This document shows positions 27,465-36,310 of a DNA stretch of 37,850 bases, piece after piece (positions within the stretch are counted from its first letter, which is position 1; the number at the start of each line of letters is the position of its first letter). Below the pieces are notes generated by a model. That model saw nothing but the letters and a program-made list of their open reading frames with translations, was not told the DNA's origin and did not search any database. This DNA is from Nocardioides sp. Its GTDB lineage: Bacteria; Actinomycetota; Actinomycetes; Propionibacteriales; Nocardioidaceae. The DNA is taken from positions 1 to 37,850 of the forward strand of contig NZ_JAEMSS010000018.1 of NCBI RefSeq assembly GCF_016462705.1. The letters are read 5' to 3'. Both the position numbers and the translations under genes were made by a program.

Positions 27465-28616
27465 CTAGCTGCCTGACCTGATCGTGCGCGCCAGCTCGAC
27501 CCGGGACTGCACGCCGAGCTTCCGGTAGATGTGCCTGAGGTGGTAGTCCACGGTGTGCGGTGAGAGGAAGAGCAGGGCCGCGGTCTCCCGGTTGGTGAGT
27601 CCACGGGCCACCTGATGCGCGATGGTGCGTTCTGCCTCGGTCAGTGAGGCCCAGCGGTCCTCGGTCGCGTCGTCGGTCGAGCCGGCCCACGGGCTCGCCG
27701 GCTTCGAGCCGAGTGACACGAGCGCACCTACCAGCGTCTCGCCGTCGTGCACAGGTTCTGCCCGGGCCGAACGAGGGCCGGTAGAAAGGTGGAGAACCGT
27801 TTCGGCGACGAGCGGGTGGCTTCGGATCTGGCGCTCGGCCCAGGCCCACACCAGGGCCCGGTCGGCGTGCGACGCCAGCGCAGCGCCTCCGGCCGTGTTG
27901 AAGAACATGCTGCTGCCGCTGACTGCGACGAGCGGACCCTTCGTCCTGCGCCGACGAGAGAGGAACGCCGTGCGGAGCGCTGCGGACGGGGCCCCGCCGT
28001 CCTGCACGAGCCGATCACGCGTTTCGGCGAGCACCCGGTCCAACAGCGCCGGCAGCGCCGGGTGGAAGGAGGACGCCCTGCTCGTGATGTTGACGACGCC
28101 GAGCATCCGGCCGGTGGCCGGATCCAGGACGGGTGCCGAGGCACACGAGACCACGGTCAGGTTGTCTGCGTAGTGCTCGAAGCCGAGGACCACGTTGAGC
28201 GACGTCGTGAGGAGAGCCATCCCGATCGAGTTCGTGCCGACCAGCTCTTCGCGGCACAGGTAGCCCGGGGCCGCACCGATGCCGTCCATGACGTCGGCGG
28301 TGCGGGTCGAGCCGGCGAACCGTTTCACGACGTGACCGCGCGCGTCGCTGAGCAGCAGTGCGACACCTTCGTCGGCGAGGAGGTCGCTGACGGCGGTCAT
28401 CGGCGGTCCGGCCGCCCACGACAGCCTCGTGTCCGCGTCGACGTCGGCAGCGAAGGGGACCGCGACGTGGTGGGGAGTGATCCCGGCGCCCGCGCATCGC
28501 TCCCACGAGCGATGGATGAGGTCGGGGACCTCGACCGCCGGCCGCCCGCTCTCCTCGACACGGTCGAGCACGTGCTGAAGGGCGGCACCGGGTGCTGCTG
28601 CGTCGACGAGACCCAT
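27465..28616 (-). CDS. Transcriptional regulator: AcoR-like GAF sensory region + C-terminal LuxR HTH
   Basis: IHRSWERCAGAGI, YLCREELVGTNSIGMALLTTSLNVVLGFEHYADNL (AcoR-type GAF) and LTEAERTIAHQVARGLTNRETAALLFLSPHTVDYHLRHIYRKLGVQSRVELAR (LuxR HTH). Confidence 0.88.
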   Translation of the reverse strand: MGLVDAAAPGAALQHVLDRVEESGRPAVEVPDLIHRSWERCAGAGITPHHVAVPFAADVDADTRLSWAAGPPMTAVSDLLADEGVALLLSDARGHVVKRFAGSTRTADVMDGIGAAPGYLCREELVGTNSIGMALLTTSLNVVLGFEHYADNLTVVSCASAPVLDPATGRMLGVVNITSRASSFHPALPALLDRVLAETRDRLVQDGGAPSAALRTAFLSRRRRTKGPLVAVSGSSMFFNTAGGAALASHADRALVWAWAERQIRSHPLVAETVLHLSTGPRSARAEPVHDGETLVGALVSLGSKPASPWAGSTDDATEDRWASLTEAERTIAHQVARGLTNRETAALLFLSPHTVDYHLRHIYRKLGVQSRVELARTIRSGS

Positions 28617-28671
28617 GATGACCTCTCACCGCGGGGTCCGCGCCATCTCCGTTGACGGCTGGGTGACTGTG

Positions 28672-28712
28672 CTTGTCAGGGACTGTCCTCCTCTTCTTTC
28701 GTCCCTGGCAAG
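28672..28712. promoter_or_regulatory. Inverted repeat in divergent promoter region of GAF-LuxR regulator and SDR
   Basis: CTTGTCAGGGA (28672-28682) and TCCCTGGCAAG (28702-28712), 10/11 complementary, 19-nt spacer. Confidence 0.5.
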
Positions 28713-28774
28713 AGGGCCGTGGACTACGCGATCACGTGATGTGGGCCGGCTCCGCCGCGCTCTAACGTCCGTGC

Positions 28775-29569
28775 ATGGCCATGGAGCTGGACCTCGCCGG
28801 CAAGATCGCCGTGGTCACCGGCGCTAGCAAGGGCATCGGGTTGGCGGTCACCCGCTCCCTGGCGGCAGAAGGTGCCGTCGTGATCGCGGGTGCGCTCAAC
28901 GGCAGCGACGAGCTCGACCTGCTGGCCGAGAGCTTCGCGGTCGAGGCGGTGCGCGTCGACCTCACCGAGCCCACTGCCCCCGAACGTCTGGTCGACCGTG
29001 CCATCAGCCGACACGGTTCCCTGGACATCCTGGTCAACAACGTGGGTGCCGTACGCCCGCGACCGGGCGGCTTCCTCACGGTGAGCGACGACGCGTGGCA
29101 GGCCACCTTCACCATCAACTTCCTCGTCGCGGCCCGCAGCATGCGCGCCGCGCTGCCCCACCTGGTTCGCCGCAACAGCTCCCGCGTGGTGACCGTGAGC
29201 TCGGTCAACGCGTTCCTGCCTGATCCCGCCGTCGTCGACTACAGCGCGGCCAAGGGAGCGCTGGCCAACCTGTGCAAGTCGCTGTCGAAGGAGTTCGCTG
29301 CGAGCGGCGTACGGATCAACACGGTCAGCCCCGGACCGGTGCAGACGGATCTGTGGCTGGGTGACGACGGCGTCGCTGCCACGATCGGTCAGGCCAGCGG
29401 GCTCAGCCCGGACGAGGTGGCCAGACGAGCCGCGGCGGACAGCCCCACGGGGCGCTTCACCACCCCACAGGAGGTGGCCGATCTGGTCCTGTTCCTGTGC
29501 AGCGCTCGTGCCGCCAACGTCAACGGCAGCGACTTCGTGGTCGACGGGGGGCTGGTCACGACGCTGTAG
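28775..29569 (+). CDS. SDR family oxidoreductase
   Basis: KIAVVTGASKGIGLAVTRSLAAEG, NNVG, VSSVNAFLPDPAVVDYSAAKGAL, INTVSPGPVQTD, NGSDFVVDGG. Confidence 0.93.
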   Translation: MAMELDLAGKIAVVTGASKGIGLAVTRSLAAEGAVVIAGALNGSDELDLLAESFAVEAVRVDLTEPTAPERLVDRAISRHGSLDILVNNVGAVRPRPGGFLTVSDDAWQATFTINFLVAARSMRAALPHLVRRNSSRVVTVSSVNAFLPDPAVVDYSAAKGALANLCKSLSKEFAASGVRINTVSPGPVQTDLWLGDDGVAATIGQASGLSPDEVARRAAADSPTGRFTTPQEVADLVLFLCSARAANVNGSDFVVDGGLVTTL

Positions 29570-29630
29570 GCCCCGACCAGCGGCGACGACGCACACAACA
29601 ACCGGAGCTCCACCCCAGAGAGGCACGCCC

Positions 29631-30425
29631 ATGACCAACACCCCCGTCGTCTTCATCCACGGACTCTGGCTGCACGCGAGCAGCTGGCAACCGTGGCTCG
29701 ACCTGTTCCGCGACGCCGGCTACGAGCCGATCGCGCCCGGGTGGCCGCACGAGGCCGAGACGGTGGAGGAGGCCAGGGCGCACCCCGAGATGGTCGCCAA
29801 CATCGGCATCAACGACGCCGTGGGCCACTACGCCGACATCATGGACGGCCTGGGCGAGCTGCCTGTCGTCATCGGCCACTCGTTCGGAGGGCTCATCGCC
29901 GAGAAGCTTCTCGGGCAGGATCTCGCCGCAGCGGCGGTGGCCATCGACCCGGCTCAGATCAAGGGCGTGCTGCCGCTCCCGCTCGCGCAGCTGCGGGCGG
30001 GTCTTCCGGCCCTGGGCAACCCGGCCAACCTCCACAAGGCGGTGTCCCTCACCAAGAAGGAGTTCCGGTTCGGGTTCGGCAACGCGCTGACCGAGGAGGA
30101 GTCGGACGAGCTGTTCGAGAGGTGGACCATTCCCTCGCCCGCCCGGCCGCTGTTCCAGGCCGCGGCGGCGAACTTCGTCATGCACTCCCAGGCCAAGGTC
30201 AACACCGACAACCAAACCCGGGGGCCGCTCCTGCTGGTCTCGGGGATGGAGGACCACACGGTGCCCGACGTCGTGACCCGCTCCACCCTCAAGCAGTACC
30301 GGGACTCCGCCGCCGTGACAGAGCTGCAGCAGTTCGAGGGCCGAGGCCACTCGCTCACCATCGACCACGGATGGAAGGACATCGCCGACGCCGTCCTCGA
30401 CTGGCTCAAGACGAACGGTCACTGA
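29631..30425 (+). CDS. Alpha/beta hydrolase
   Basis: MTNTPVVFIHGLWLHASSWQPWLDLF ... VVIGHSFGGLIAEKLL (GHSFGG) ... GMEDHTVP ... RGHSLTIDHGW. Confidence 0.92.
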   Translation: MTNTPVVFIHGLWLHASSWQPWLDLFRDAGYEPIAPGWPHEAETVEEARAHPEMVANIGINDAVGHYADIMDGLGELPVVIGHSFGGLIAEKLLGQDLAAAAVAIDPAQIKGVLPLPLAQLRAGLPALGNPANLHKAVSLTKKEFRFGFGNALTEEESDELFERWTIPSPARPLFQAAAANFVMHSQAKVNTDNQTRGPLLLVSGMEDHTVPDVVTRSTLKQYRDSAAVTELQQFEGRGHSLTIDHGWKDIADAVLDWLKTNGH

Positions 30426-30505
30426 CCGGGTCGCCCGCACGGGCGGGCCGGACGGGCTTGCCCTTGTTGCTCGACCGACACGCTGTCTTGCGTCACAGTG
30501 AGCCG

Positions 30506-31861
30506 ATGGTGACCGTCCTCGACGCCGACTACGTCGTGGTCGGCGCGGGAGCGGTCGGGATGGCGTTCACCGACGCGCTCGTCGACCACGCCGACGTCAC
30601 GGTGGCACTGGTCGACCGCAGGCACGGCCCCGGCGGGCACTGGCTCGACGCCTACCCCTTCGTCCAGCTGCACCAGGCCTCGGCGTTCTACGGCGTGGCC
30701 TCGACCTTGCTCGGTGGCGGTCGCATCCAGCAGGACGGGCCCGAGCGAGGGCTGCACGAGCGGGCGACCGCGCCGGAGATCCGTGACTACTACGACCGGG
30801 TGCTGCGCGACCGTCTCCTGGCCACCCGGCGAGTCACCTTCCACCCAGGCACCGAGCACTCCCAGGTCAGGCCGCGCCCAGGGGCGCGGGTCGTCGACAC
30901 GACGTACCTCTCGCCCATGGTGCCGGCGACCACGCCGCCGCCGTTCGCAGTCGCCGCGGAGGCCTCGGTGGTCCCGGTCAACCGGCTGGCCGACCTGGGC
31001 GGCGCGCCGTCCCAGTACGTCGTCGTCGGGTCCGGCAAGACGGCCACGGACGCGTGCGTCTGGCTCCTGGGGGAGGGGACCGACCCGGACGACATCTGCT
31101 GGATCCGCCCGCGCGAGCCCTGGATGCTCAACCGGGCCGTCGTCCAGCCGGACCCGGCGGTGTTCATCGGCATGGCCGCGGACACGATGGAGGCCGCGAC
31201 CGTGGCGGCGACGCCGGACGACCTGTTCCTCGACCTCGAGGACCGCGGGATCATGCTGCGCATCGACCGCGCCGTCACGCCGACCATGGCCAAGACCCCG
31301 ACGCTGGCGACCTGGGAGCTCGACCTGCTGCGGACCATCGAGCACGTCGTACGCCTCGGCCACCTCGAGCGAGTGGAGCCCGGCCGGCTGCTGCTCGAGC
31401 ACGGCGAGGTCTCCGTCGCGCGGGACGCGGTCGTCGTGCACTGCGCGGCGTCCGGCCTGCCGCGCAGGCCGCCGCTCCCGATCTGGGCGCCGGACGCCAT
31501 CAGGCCGCAGCCCATCCGGTCCGGGTTCCCCTGCTTCGGCGCGGCGCTCGCCGGGTTCGTGGAGGCCACCGTGGACGGCGACGCCGAGAAGAACCGGCTC
31601 TGCCCCTCCTCACCGTTCTCCGACACCCCGGCCGACTGGGCGGCGATGCAGGTGCTCGGCGGCCGCGCGGCGAGGGCCTTCTCGTCCGACCCGGCCATCA
31701 GGTCGTGGGCGGGAGGGGTGTCGCTCAACCTGGCGCGAGTGCCACCCGACCGCCAGGGTGATGCTGACGTCGTCGCGGCCACCGACCGATTCACCGCGGC
31801 CGTCGGCCCTGGTCTGGCCCGGCTGGCCGAGCTGGCCGGCATCGCCCAGGCGCGGCGCTAG
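30506..31861 (+). CDS. NAD(P)-binding flavoprotein monooxygenase/oxidoreductase-like
   Basis: DYVVVGAGAVGMAFTDALVDHADVTVALVDRR (FAD GxGxxG) and second dinucleotide motif YVVVGSGKTATDACVWL. Confidence 0.82.
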   Translation: MVTVLDADYVVVGAGAVGMAFTDALVDHADVTVALVDRRHGPGGHWLDAYPFVQLHQASAFYGVASTLLGGGRIQQDGPERGLHERATAPEIRDYYDRVLRDRLLATRRVTFHPGTEHSQVRPRPGARVVDTTYLSPMVPATTPPPFAVAAEASVVPVNRLADLGGAPSQYVVVGSGKTATDACVWLLGEGTDPDDICWIRPREPWMLNRAVVQPDPAVFIGMAADTMEAATVAATPDDLFLDLEDRGIMLRIDRAVTPTMAKTPTLATWELDLLRTIEHVVRLGHLERVEPGRLLLEHGEVSVARDAVVVHCAASGLPRRPPLPIWAPDAIRPQPIRSGFPCFGAALAGFVEATVDGDAEKNRLCPSSPFSDTPADWAAMQVLGGRAARAFSSDPAIRSWAGGVSLNLARVPPDRQGDADVVAATDRFTAAVGPGLARLAELAGIAQARR

Positions 31862-32334
31862 GAGCCCGATCGGCGCAGGCGTCGCCGGGCCCGCGAGTCG
31901 GCGTCGACCGGAACGACCACGGAGGCCTTGGCGAGGCCGTGGGCCGGCATGTTGCCGTAGACGGCCTCGTACTCGCCCTCGCGGACCAGGAACGTCTCGT
32001 GCCAGATCCCGGAGCGCGGGTCCCTGCCGACCCGCTTCCAGTACCGCCTCCAGACGGCGAGGTGCGGGTCGCCGTCGTCCCGGGCGAAGCGCTCGAGGGC
32101 GTCGAACGACCGCCAGTACTGCACGTTCATGGTCAGGCCGTAGGTCTCGTAGCCGAGCAGGCCCTTCTCGGGACGCTCGGAGAGGTACTTGAGCATGTAC
32201 GGCATACCCCGCATGCCGCCGAGGTCGCGCAGGCTCCGGATGGGATGCAGTGCGTCCAACCGCGCACCGATCAGGAACACCACGAAGTCACCCTCGATGC
32301 CGGCGGTCCACCGGCCCTGGTTCACCGCTGCCAT
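31858..32334 (-). CDS. DUF4188 family protein (monooxygenase-like)
   Basis: DFVVFLIGARLDALHPIRSLRDLGGMRGMPYMLKYLSERPEKGLLGYETYGLTMNVQYWRSFDALERFARDDGDPHLAVWRRYWK. Confidence 0.85.
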   Translation of the reverse strand: MAAVNQGRWTAGIEGDFVVFLIGARLDALHPIRSLRDLGGMRGMPYMLKYLSERPEKGLLGYETYGLTMNVQYWRSFDALERFARDDGDPHLAVWRRYWKRVGRDPRSGIWHETFLVREGEYEAVYGNMPAHGLAKASVVVPVDADSRARRRLRRSGS

Positions 32335-32379
32335 GCCCGCAGTGTGGACCCGGCGGGACTCACACGCGAGAGGCTGGAC

Positions 32380-33486
32380 TCACGGACTGACCGACAAGAA
32401 CACGAACGCCGCGAACAGCACCAGGTGGACGCCACCCTGGAGCGGCTTGGCGCGACCGGTGACCACCGTGAGGATCGCGACCAGCACCGAGAGGAACAGC
32501 AGCACGATCTGCATCGACGTCAGGCCCAGGTCCAGCGGCCCGCTGAGCCAGATCGACGCGACCGCGATCGCGGGGATGGTGAGGCCGATGGAGGCCATCG
32601 CGGAGCCGTAGGCCAGGTTGAGGCTGGTCTGCACCTCGTCCCGGTTCGCGGCCCGGACCGCCGCGATCGACTCCGGCGCCAAAACGAGCAGGGCGATGAC
32701 CACGCCGACGAACGCGTGCGGGAGCCCGGCCGAGGCGACGCCCTCCTCGATCGGCTTGGACTCGACCTTGGCCAGCCCCACGACGGTCACCAGGGCGAGC
32801 ACGAGCAGGCCGAGCGAGATCAGGGTCTCGCGGTCCGAGGGCGGGTCCGCGTGCCCGTCGCCGTCGTCGTCGTGACGTCCGTCCTGGCCGTGGACCACCG
32901 GCAGGAAGAAGTCGCGGTGCCGGATCGTCTGGGTGAAGACGAACAGGCCGTACAGCGCCAGGGAGGCGACCGCGGCGAAGGCGAGCTGCTCGCCGGTGAA
33001 CTCCGGCCCCGGCTCGCCGGTCGTGAACCGCGGCAGCACCAGTGTCACGCCGGCGAGGGTGATGACGGTGGCCAGCGCCGAGCCGGTGCCCTCCGGGTTG
33101 AAGCGCGCGAGGTGGTGCCGCAGCGAGCCGACCAGGAGCGTGATGCCCACGATCCCGTTGAGGCAGATCATCACCGCCGCGAACACCGTGTCCCGGGCGA
33201 GGGTCGACGTGTCGTCACCGCCGGAGATCATCAGCGTGACGATCAGCGCGACCTCGATGACGGTGACCGCCACCGCCAGCACCAGCGACCCGAACGGCTC
33301 GCCCACCCGCAGGGCGACGACCTCGGCGTGGTGCACCGCGGCCAGCACGGCACCGACCAGGGGCAGCGCGACCAGCAGGGCGACCACGGTCGACAGGCTG
33401 CGGCCCCAGGTGGCACCGAGCACGACGACCGCGACGGCCGGTGCCGTCACTGTCCAGCTGAACCGTCCCGAGGTCACCGCGCTCAT
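32380..33486 (-). CDS. chaA: Calcium:proton antiporter, CaCA family (ChaA-like)
   Basis: About 10-11 TM helices in two halves with alpha-repeat-like GEPFGSLVLAVAVTVIEVALIVTLM and VGVVIALLVLAPESIAAVRAANRDEVQTSLNLAYGSAMASIGLTIP. Confidence 0.88.
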   Translation of the reverse strand: MSAVTSGRFSWTVTAPAVAVVVLGATWGRSLSTVVALLVALPLVGAVLAAVHHAEVVALRVGEPFGSLVLAVAVTVIEVALIVTLMISGGDDTSTLARDTVFAAVMICLNGIVGITLLVGSLRHHLARFNPEGTGSALATVITLAGVTLVLPRFTTGEPGPEFTGEQLAFAAVASLALYGLFVFTQTIRHRDFFLPVVHGQDGRHDDDGDGHADPPSDRETLISLGLLVLALVTVVGLAKVESKPIEEGVASAGLPHAFVGVVIALLVLAPESIAAVRAANRDEVQTSLNLAYGSAMASIGLTIPAIAVASIWLSGPLDLGLTSMQIVLLFLSVLVAILTVVTGRAKPLQGGVHLVLFAAFVFLSVSP

Positions 33487-33522
33487 GCGGAGACCGTAGT
33501 CATCGCCTCGACACCGAGACGG

Positions 33523-34110
33523 TCAGCCGGGCATGCCGAAGTCCCATCGCGACACCGGTGACACCTGGAGCCGGCCCCCGTCGTTCAGGAGCAGCGCGTG
33601 GTGTCCGCCACCTGTCAGGTCGTCGGATCGCACGAGGCCCGACGCCTCCCAGCCGGTGCTCGCCCGCAGGTAGGGCACCTCGGCGAACAGTGCTCGGGCC
33701 ACGGCCACGAGCCACCCCTCCAGCGGCTCCCGCCAGGCCCGTGAGGGCCAGGACGCCTCCGGACCGAACGGGAAGGCCCCCACGGCCGGGTCCCAGGCTT
33801 CCAGCGCGCCCAGGGGGATGTCGAGGAACAGCCAGTCCTCGTCCGGTTCCGCGGACTCCACGACCCGCAGGACCGACACCATCGCCGCGACGGGCCGTCC
33901 CGGCAGGGGTTCGACCACCCCACGGGAGACCAGCGATCCCGTGAGCGTCGCTCGCCCGGGCGGAGCACCGCGATCGAAACCGGCGAGCCGCCACAAGGCC
34001 GTGCCCGCCTCGGTCAGGACGTCGTCGTCGCGAGGTCCGAGAAGGACGGCGAGCCCGTAGAAGCCTCCGAGCCACGTCTCCGGGTCCTCGAGGTCGTCTG
34101 CTGCGGGCAT
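33523..34110 (-). CDS. Hypothetical protein (upstream start at 34173 possible)
   Basis: MPAADDLEDPETWLGGFYGLAVLLGPRDDDVLTEAGTALWRLAGF...; good ORF between convergent/divergent genes; no family recognised. Confidence 0.6.
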   Translation of the reverse strand: MPAADDLEDPETWLGGFYGLAVLLGPRDDDVLTEAGTALWRLAGFDRGAPPGRATLTGSLVSRGVVEPLPGRPVAAMVSVLRVVESAEPDEDWLFLDIPLGALEAWDPAVGAFPFGPEASWPSRAWREPLEGWLVAVARALFAEVPYLRASTGWEASGLVRSDDLTGGGHHALLLNDGGRLQVSPVSRWDFGMPG

Positions 34111-34175
34111 GCGGACATCTTCCCCGCCCCGCGTAGGCTGGTGGGTCGTCCCACCAACGATCCTGGAGTGCACAC

Positions 34176-36155
34176 ATGCCCGCCCTCGCGAGCGCCCCCG
34201 AGTCGCTGTTCCCGCGCCTGGAGCCGTTGCTGCCGACGGTCAGCAAGCCGATCCAGTACGTCGGCGGCGAGCTCAACTCGACGGTCAAGGAGTGGGACGC
34301 AGCGCCCGAGGGGGAGACCGTCCGCTGGGCGCTGATGTACCCGGACGCCTACGAGGTGGGACTGCCCAACCAGGGCGTGCAGATCCTCTACGAGGTCCTG
34401 AACGAGCGGGACTGGATCGTCGCCGAGCGCACCTACTCGGTGTGGCCGGACATGGAGTCGGTCATGCGCGAGCACCACATCCCGCAGTTCACCGTCGACG
34501 GCCACCGCCCGGTCGGTGACTTCGACCTGTTCGGCCTCAGCTTCTCGACCGAGCTCGGCTACACCAACATGCTCACCGCGCTCGACCTGGCCGGCATCCC
34601 GCTGCACGCCGTCGACCGCACCGACGACGACCCGGTCGTGCTGGCCGGCGGCCACGCGGCGTTCAACCCCGAGCCGATCGCCGACTTCCTCGACGCGGCC
34701 GTGCTGGGCGACGGCGAGGAGGTCGTGCTCGCGATCTCCGAGGTGGTCCGCGAGTGGAAGGCCGAGGGCCGCCCCAGCGGTTCGATGGGGAGCGGTCGCG
34801 ACGAGCTGCTGCGCCGGCTCGCGGTCAGCGGCGGGGTCTACGTCCCGAAGTTCTACGACGTCTCCTACGCCGACTCCGGTGAGATCGCGGCGGTCGTGCC
34901 CAACGGCCCCGGCATCCCGGCCCGGGTCCGCAAGCACACGCTGATGGACCTCGACCAGTGGCCCTACCCGGCCAAGCCGCTGGTGCCGCTGGCCGAGACC
35001 GTCCACGAGCGGTTCTCGGTGGAGATCTTCCGCGGCTGCACCCGCGGCTGCCGGTTCTGCCAGGCCGGCATGATCACCCGCCCCGTCCGCGAGCGGTCGA
35101 TCGAGACGATCGGCGCCATGGTCGAGAACGGCATCCGCAAGTCCGGCTTCGAGGAGGTCGGCCTCCTCTCGTTGAGCAGCGCCGACCACTCCGAGATCGC
35201 CGAGGTCGCCAAGGGCCTGGCCGACCGCTACGAGGGCCAGAACGTCTCGCTCTCGCTGCCCAGCACCCGGGTCGACGCGTTCAACATCGACCTGGCCAAC
35301 GAGTTCTCCCGCAACGGCCGCCGGTCGGGGCTGACGTTCGCGCCCGAGGGCGGCTCGGAGCGGATGCGCAAGGTCATCAACAAGATGGTCAGCGAGGACG
35401 ACCTGATCCGGACCGTCGCGGCGGCGTACTCCTCGGGCTGGCGGCAGGTGAAGCTCTACTTCATGTGCGGGCTCCCCACGGAGACCGACGAGGACGTGCT
35501 GGCCATCGCCGACCTCGCCAAGCGGGTCATCGCCACCGGTCGCGAGGTCTCCGGCCGCAACGACATCCGCTGCACCGTCTCGATCGGCGGGTTCGTGCCC
35601 AAGCCGCACACGCCGTTCCAGTGGGCGGCGCAGCTCGACCACGACACCACCGACGAGCGGCTGCGCAAGCTGCGCGACCTCGTGCGCGACGACAAGAAGT
35701 ACGGCCGGGCGATCGGGTTCCGCTACCACGACGGCAAGCCCGGCACGATCGAGGGACTCCTCAGCCGGGGCGACCGCCGGGTCGGCGCCGTGATCGAGCG
35801 GGTCTGGCGTGACGGCGGCCGGTTCGACGGCTGGAGCGAGCACTTCTCCTACGACCGCTGGGCCGAGTCCGCGGCCAGCGCGCTCGCCGAGCACGGCCTC
35901 GACCTCGACTGGTTCACCACCCGGGAGCGGGAGTACGACGAGGTCCTGCCGTGGGACCACCTCGACTCCGGTCTCGACAAGGACTGGCTCTGGGCCGACT
36001 GGGAGGACGCCCTCGCGGTCGCCGACGGCGCCGACGTCGAGGTCGAGGACTGCCGCTGGACACCCTGCTACGACTGCGGCGTCTGCCCGGAGCTCGGCAC
36101 CGAGACCCAGATCGGGCCGACCGGCCGGCAGCTGCTGCCGCTCGCTGTCGTCTGA
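34176..36155 (+). CDS. TIGR03960 family B12-binding-domain radical SAM protein
   Basis: ESLFPRLEPLLPTVSKPIQYVGGELNSTVKEW, RWALMYPDAYEVGLPNQGVQILYEVLNER, radical SAM CTRGCRFCQAGMITRPVRERS, TFAPEGGSERMRKVINK, C-terminal CRWTPCYDCGVCPELGTETQIGPTG. Confidence 0.95.
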   Translation: MPALASAPESLFPRLEPLLPTVSKPIQYVGGELNSTVKEWDAAPEGETVRWALMYPDAYEVGLPNQGVQILYEVLNERDWIVAERTYSVWPDMESVMREHHIPQFTVDGHRPVGDFDLFGLSFSTELGYTNMLTALDLAGIPLHAVDRTDDDPVVLAGGHAAFNPEPIADFLDAAVLGDGEEVVLAISEVVREWKAEGRPSGSMGSGRDELLRRLAVSGGVYVPKFYDVSYADSGEIAAVVPNGPGIPARVRKHTLMDLDQWPYPAKPLVPLAETVHERFSVEIFRGCTRGCRFCQAGMITRPVRERSIETIGAMVENGIRKSGFEEVGLLSLSSADHSEIAEVAKGLADRYEGQNVSLSLPSTRVDAFNIDLANEFSRNGRRSGLTFAPEGGSERMRKVINKMVSEDDLIRTVAAAYSSGWRQVKLYFMCGLPTETDEDVLAIADLAKRVIATGREVSGRNDIRCTVSIGGFVPKPHTPFQWAAQLDHDTTDERLRKLRDLVRDDKKYGRAIGFRYHDGKPGTIEGLLSRGDRRVGAVIERVWRDGGRFDGWSEHFSYDRWAESAASALAEHGLDLDWFTTREREYDEVLPWDHLDSGLDKDWLWADWEDALAVADGADVEVEDCRWTPCYDCGVCPELGTETQIGPTGRQLLPLAVV

Positions 36156-36163
36156 CCCCGCGC

Positions 36164-36228
36164 TGTGGGGGCAAACCTCTGCACAGGGGGCACGGCCGAG
36201 CGTGGGGCCGTGCGGGTTTGCCCCCACA
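36164..36228. repeat. Nested (two-tier) palindromic element
   Basis: Outer arms TGTGGGGGCAAACC (36164-36177) / GGTTTGCCCCCACA (36215-36228), inner arms GCACGGCC (36190-36197) / GGCCGTGC (36206-36213); all pairs perfect. Confidence 0.75.
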
Positions 36229-36310
36229 CGCGTCCGCTTCTGCGCACCGACCACGAGCTGCGTCTCCGCCGGGCCTGGGTGGCCCGCCTCCACCACAAGC
36301 TGGGGCGGGC

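Noticed and set aside
31939-33561. 540-aa plus-strand ORF
   Set aside because: Opposite DUF4188 and the Ca2+/H+ antiporter; polar QHDR-rich translation without domains.
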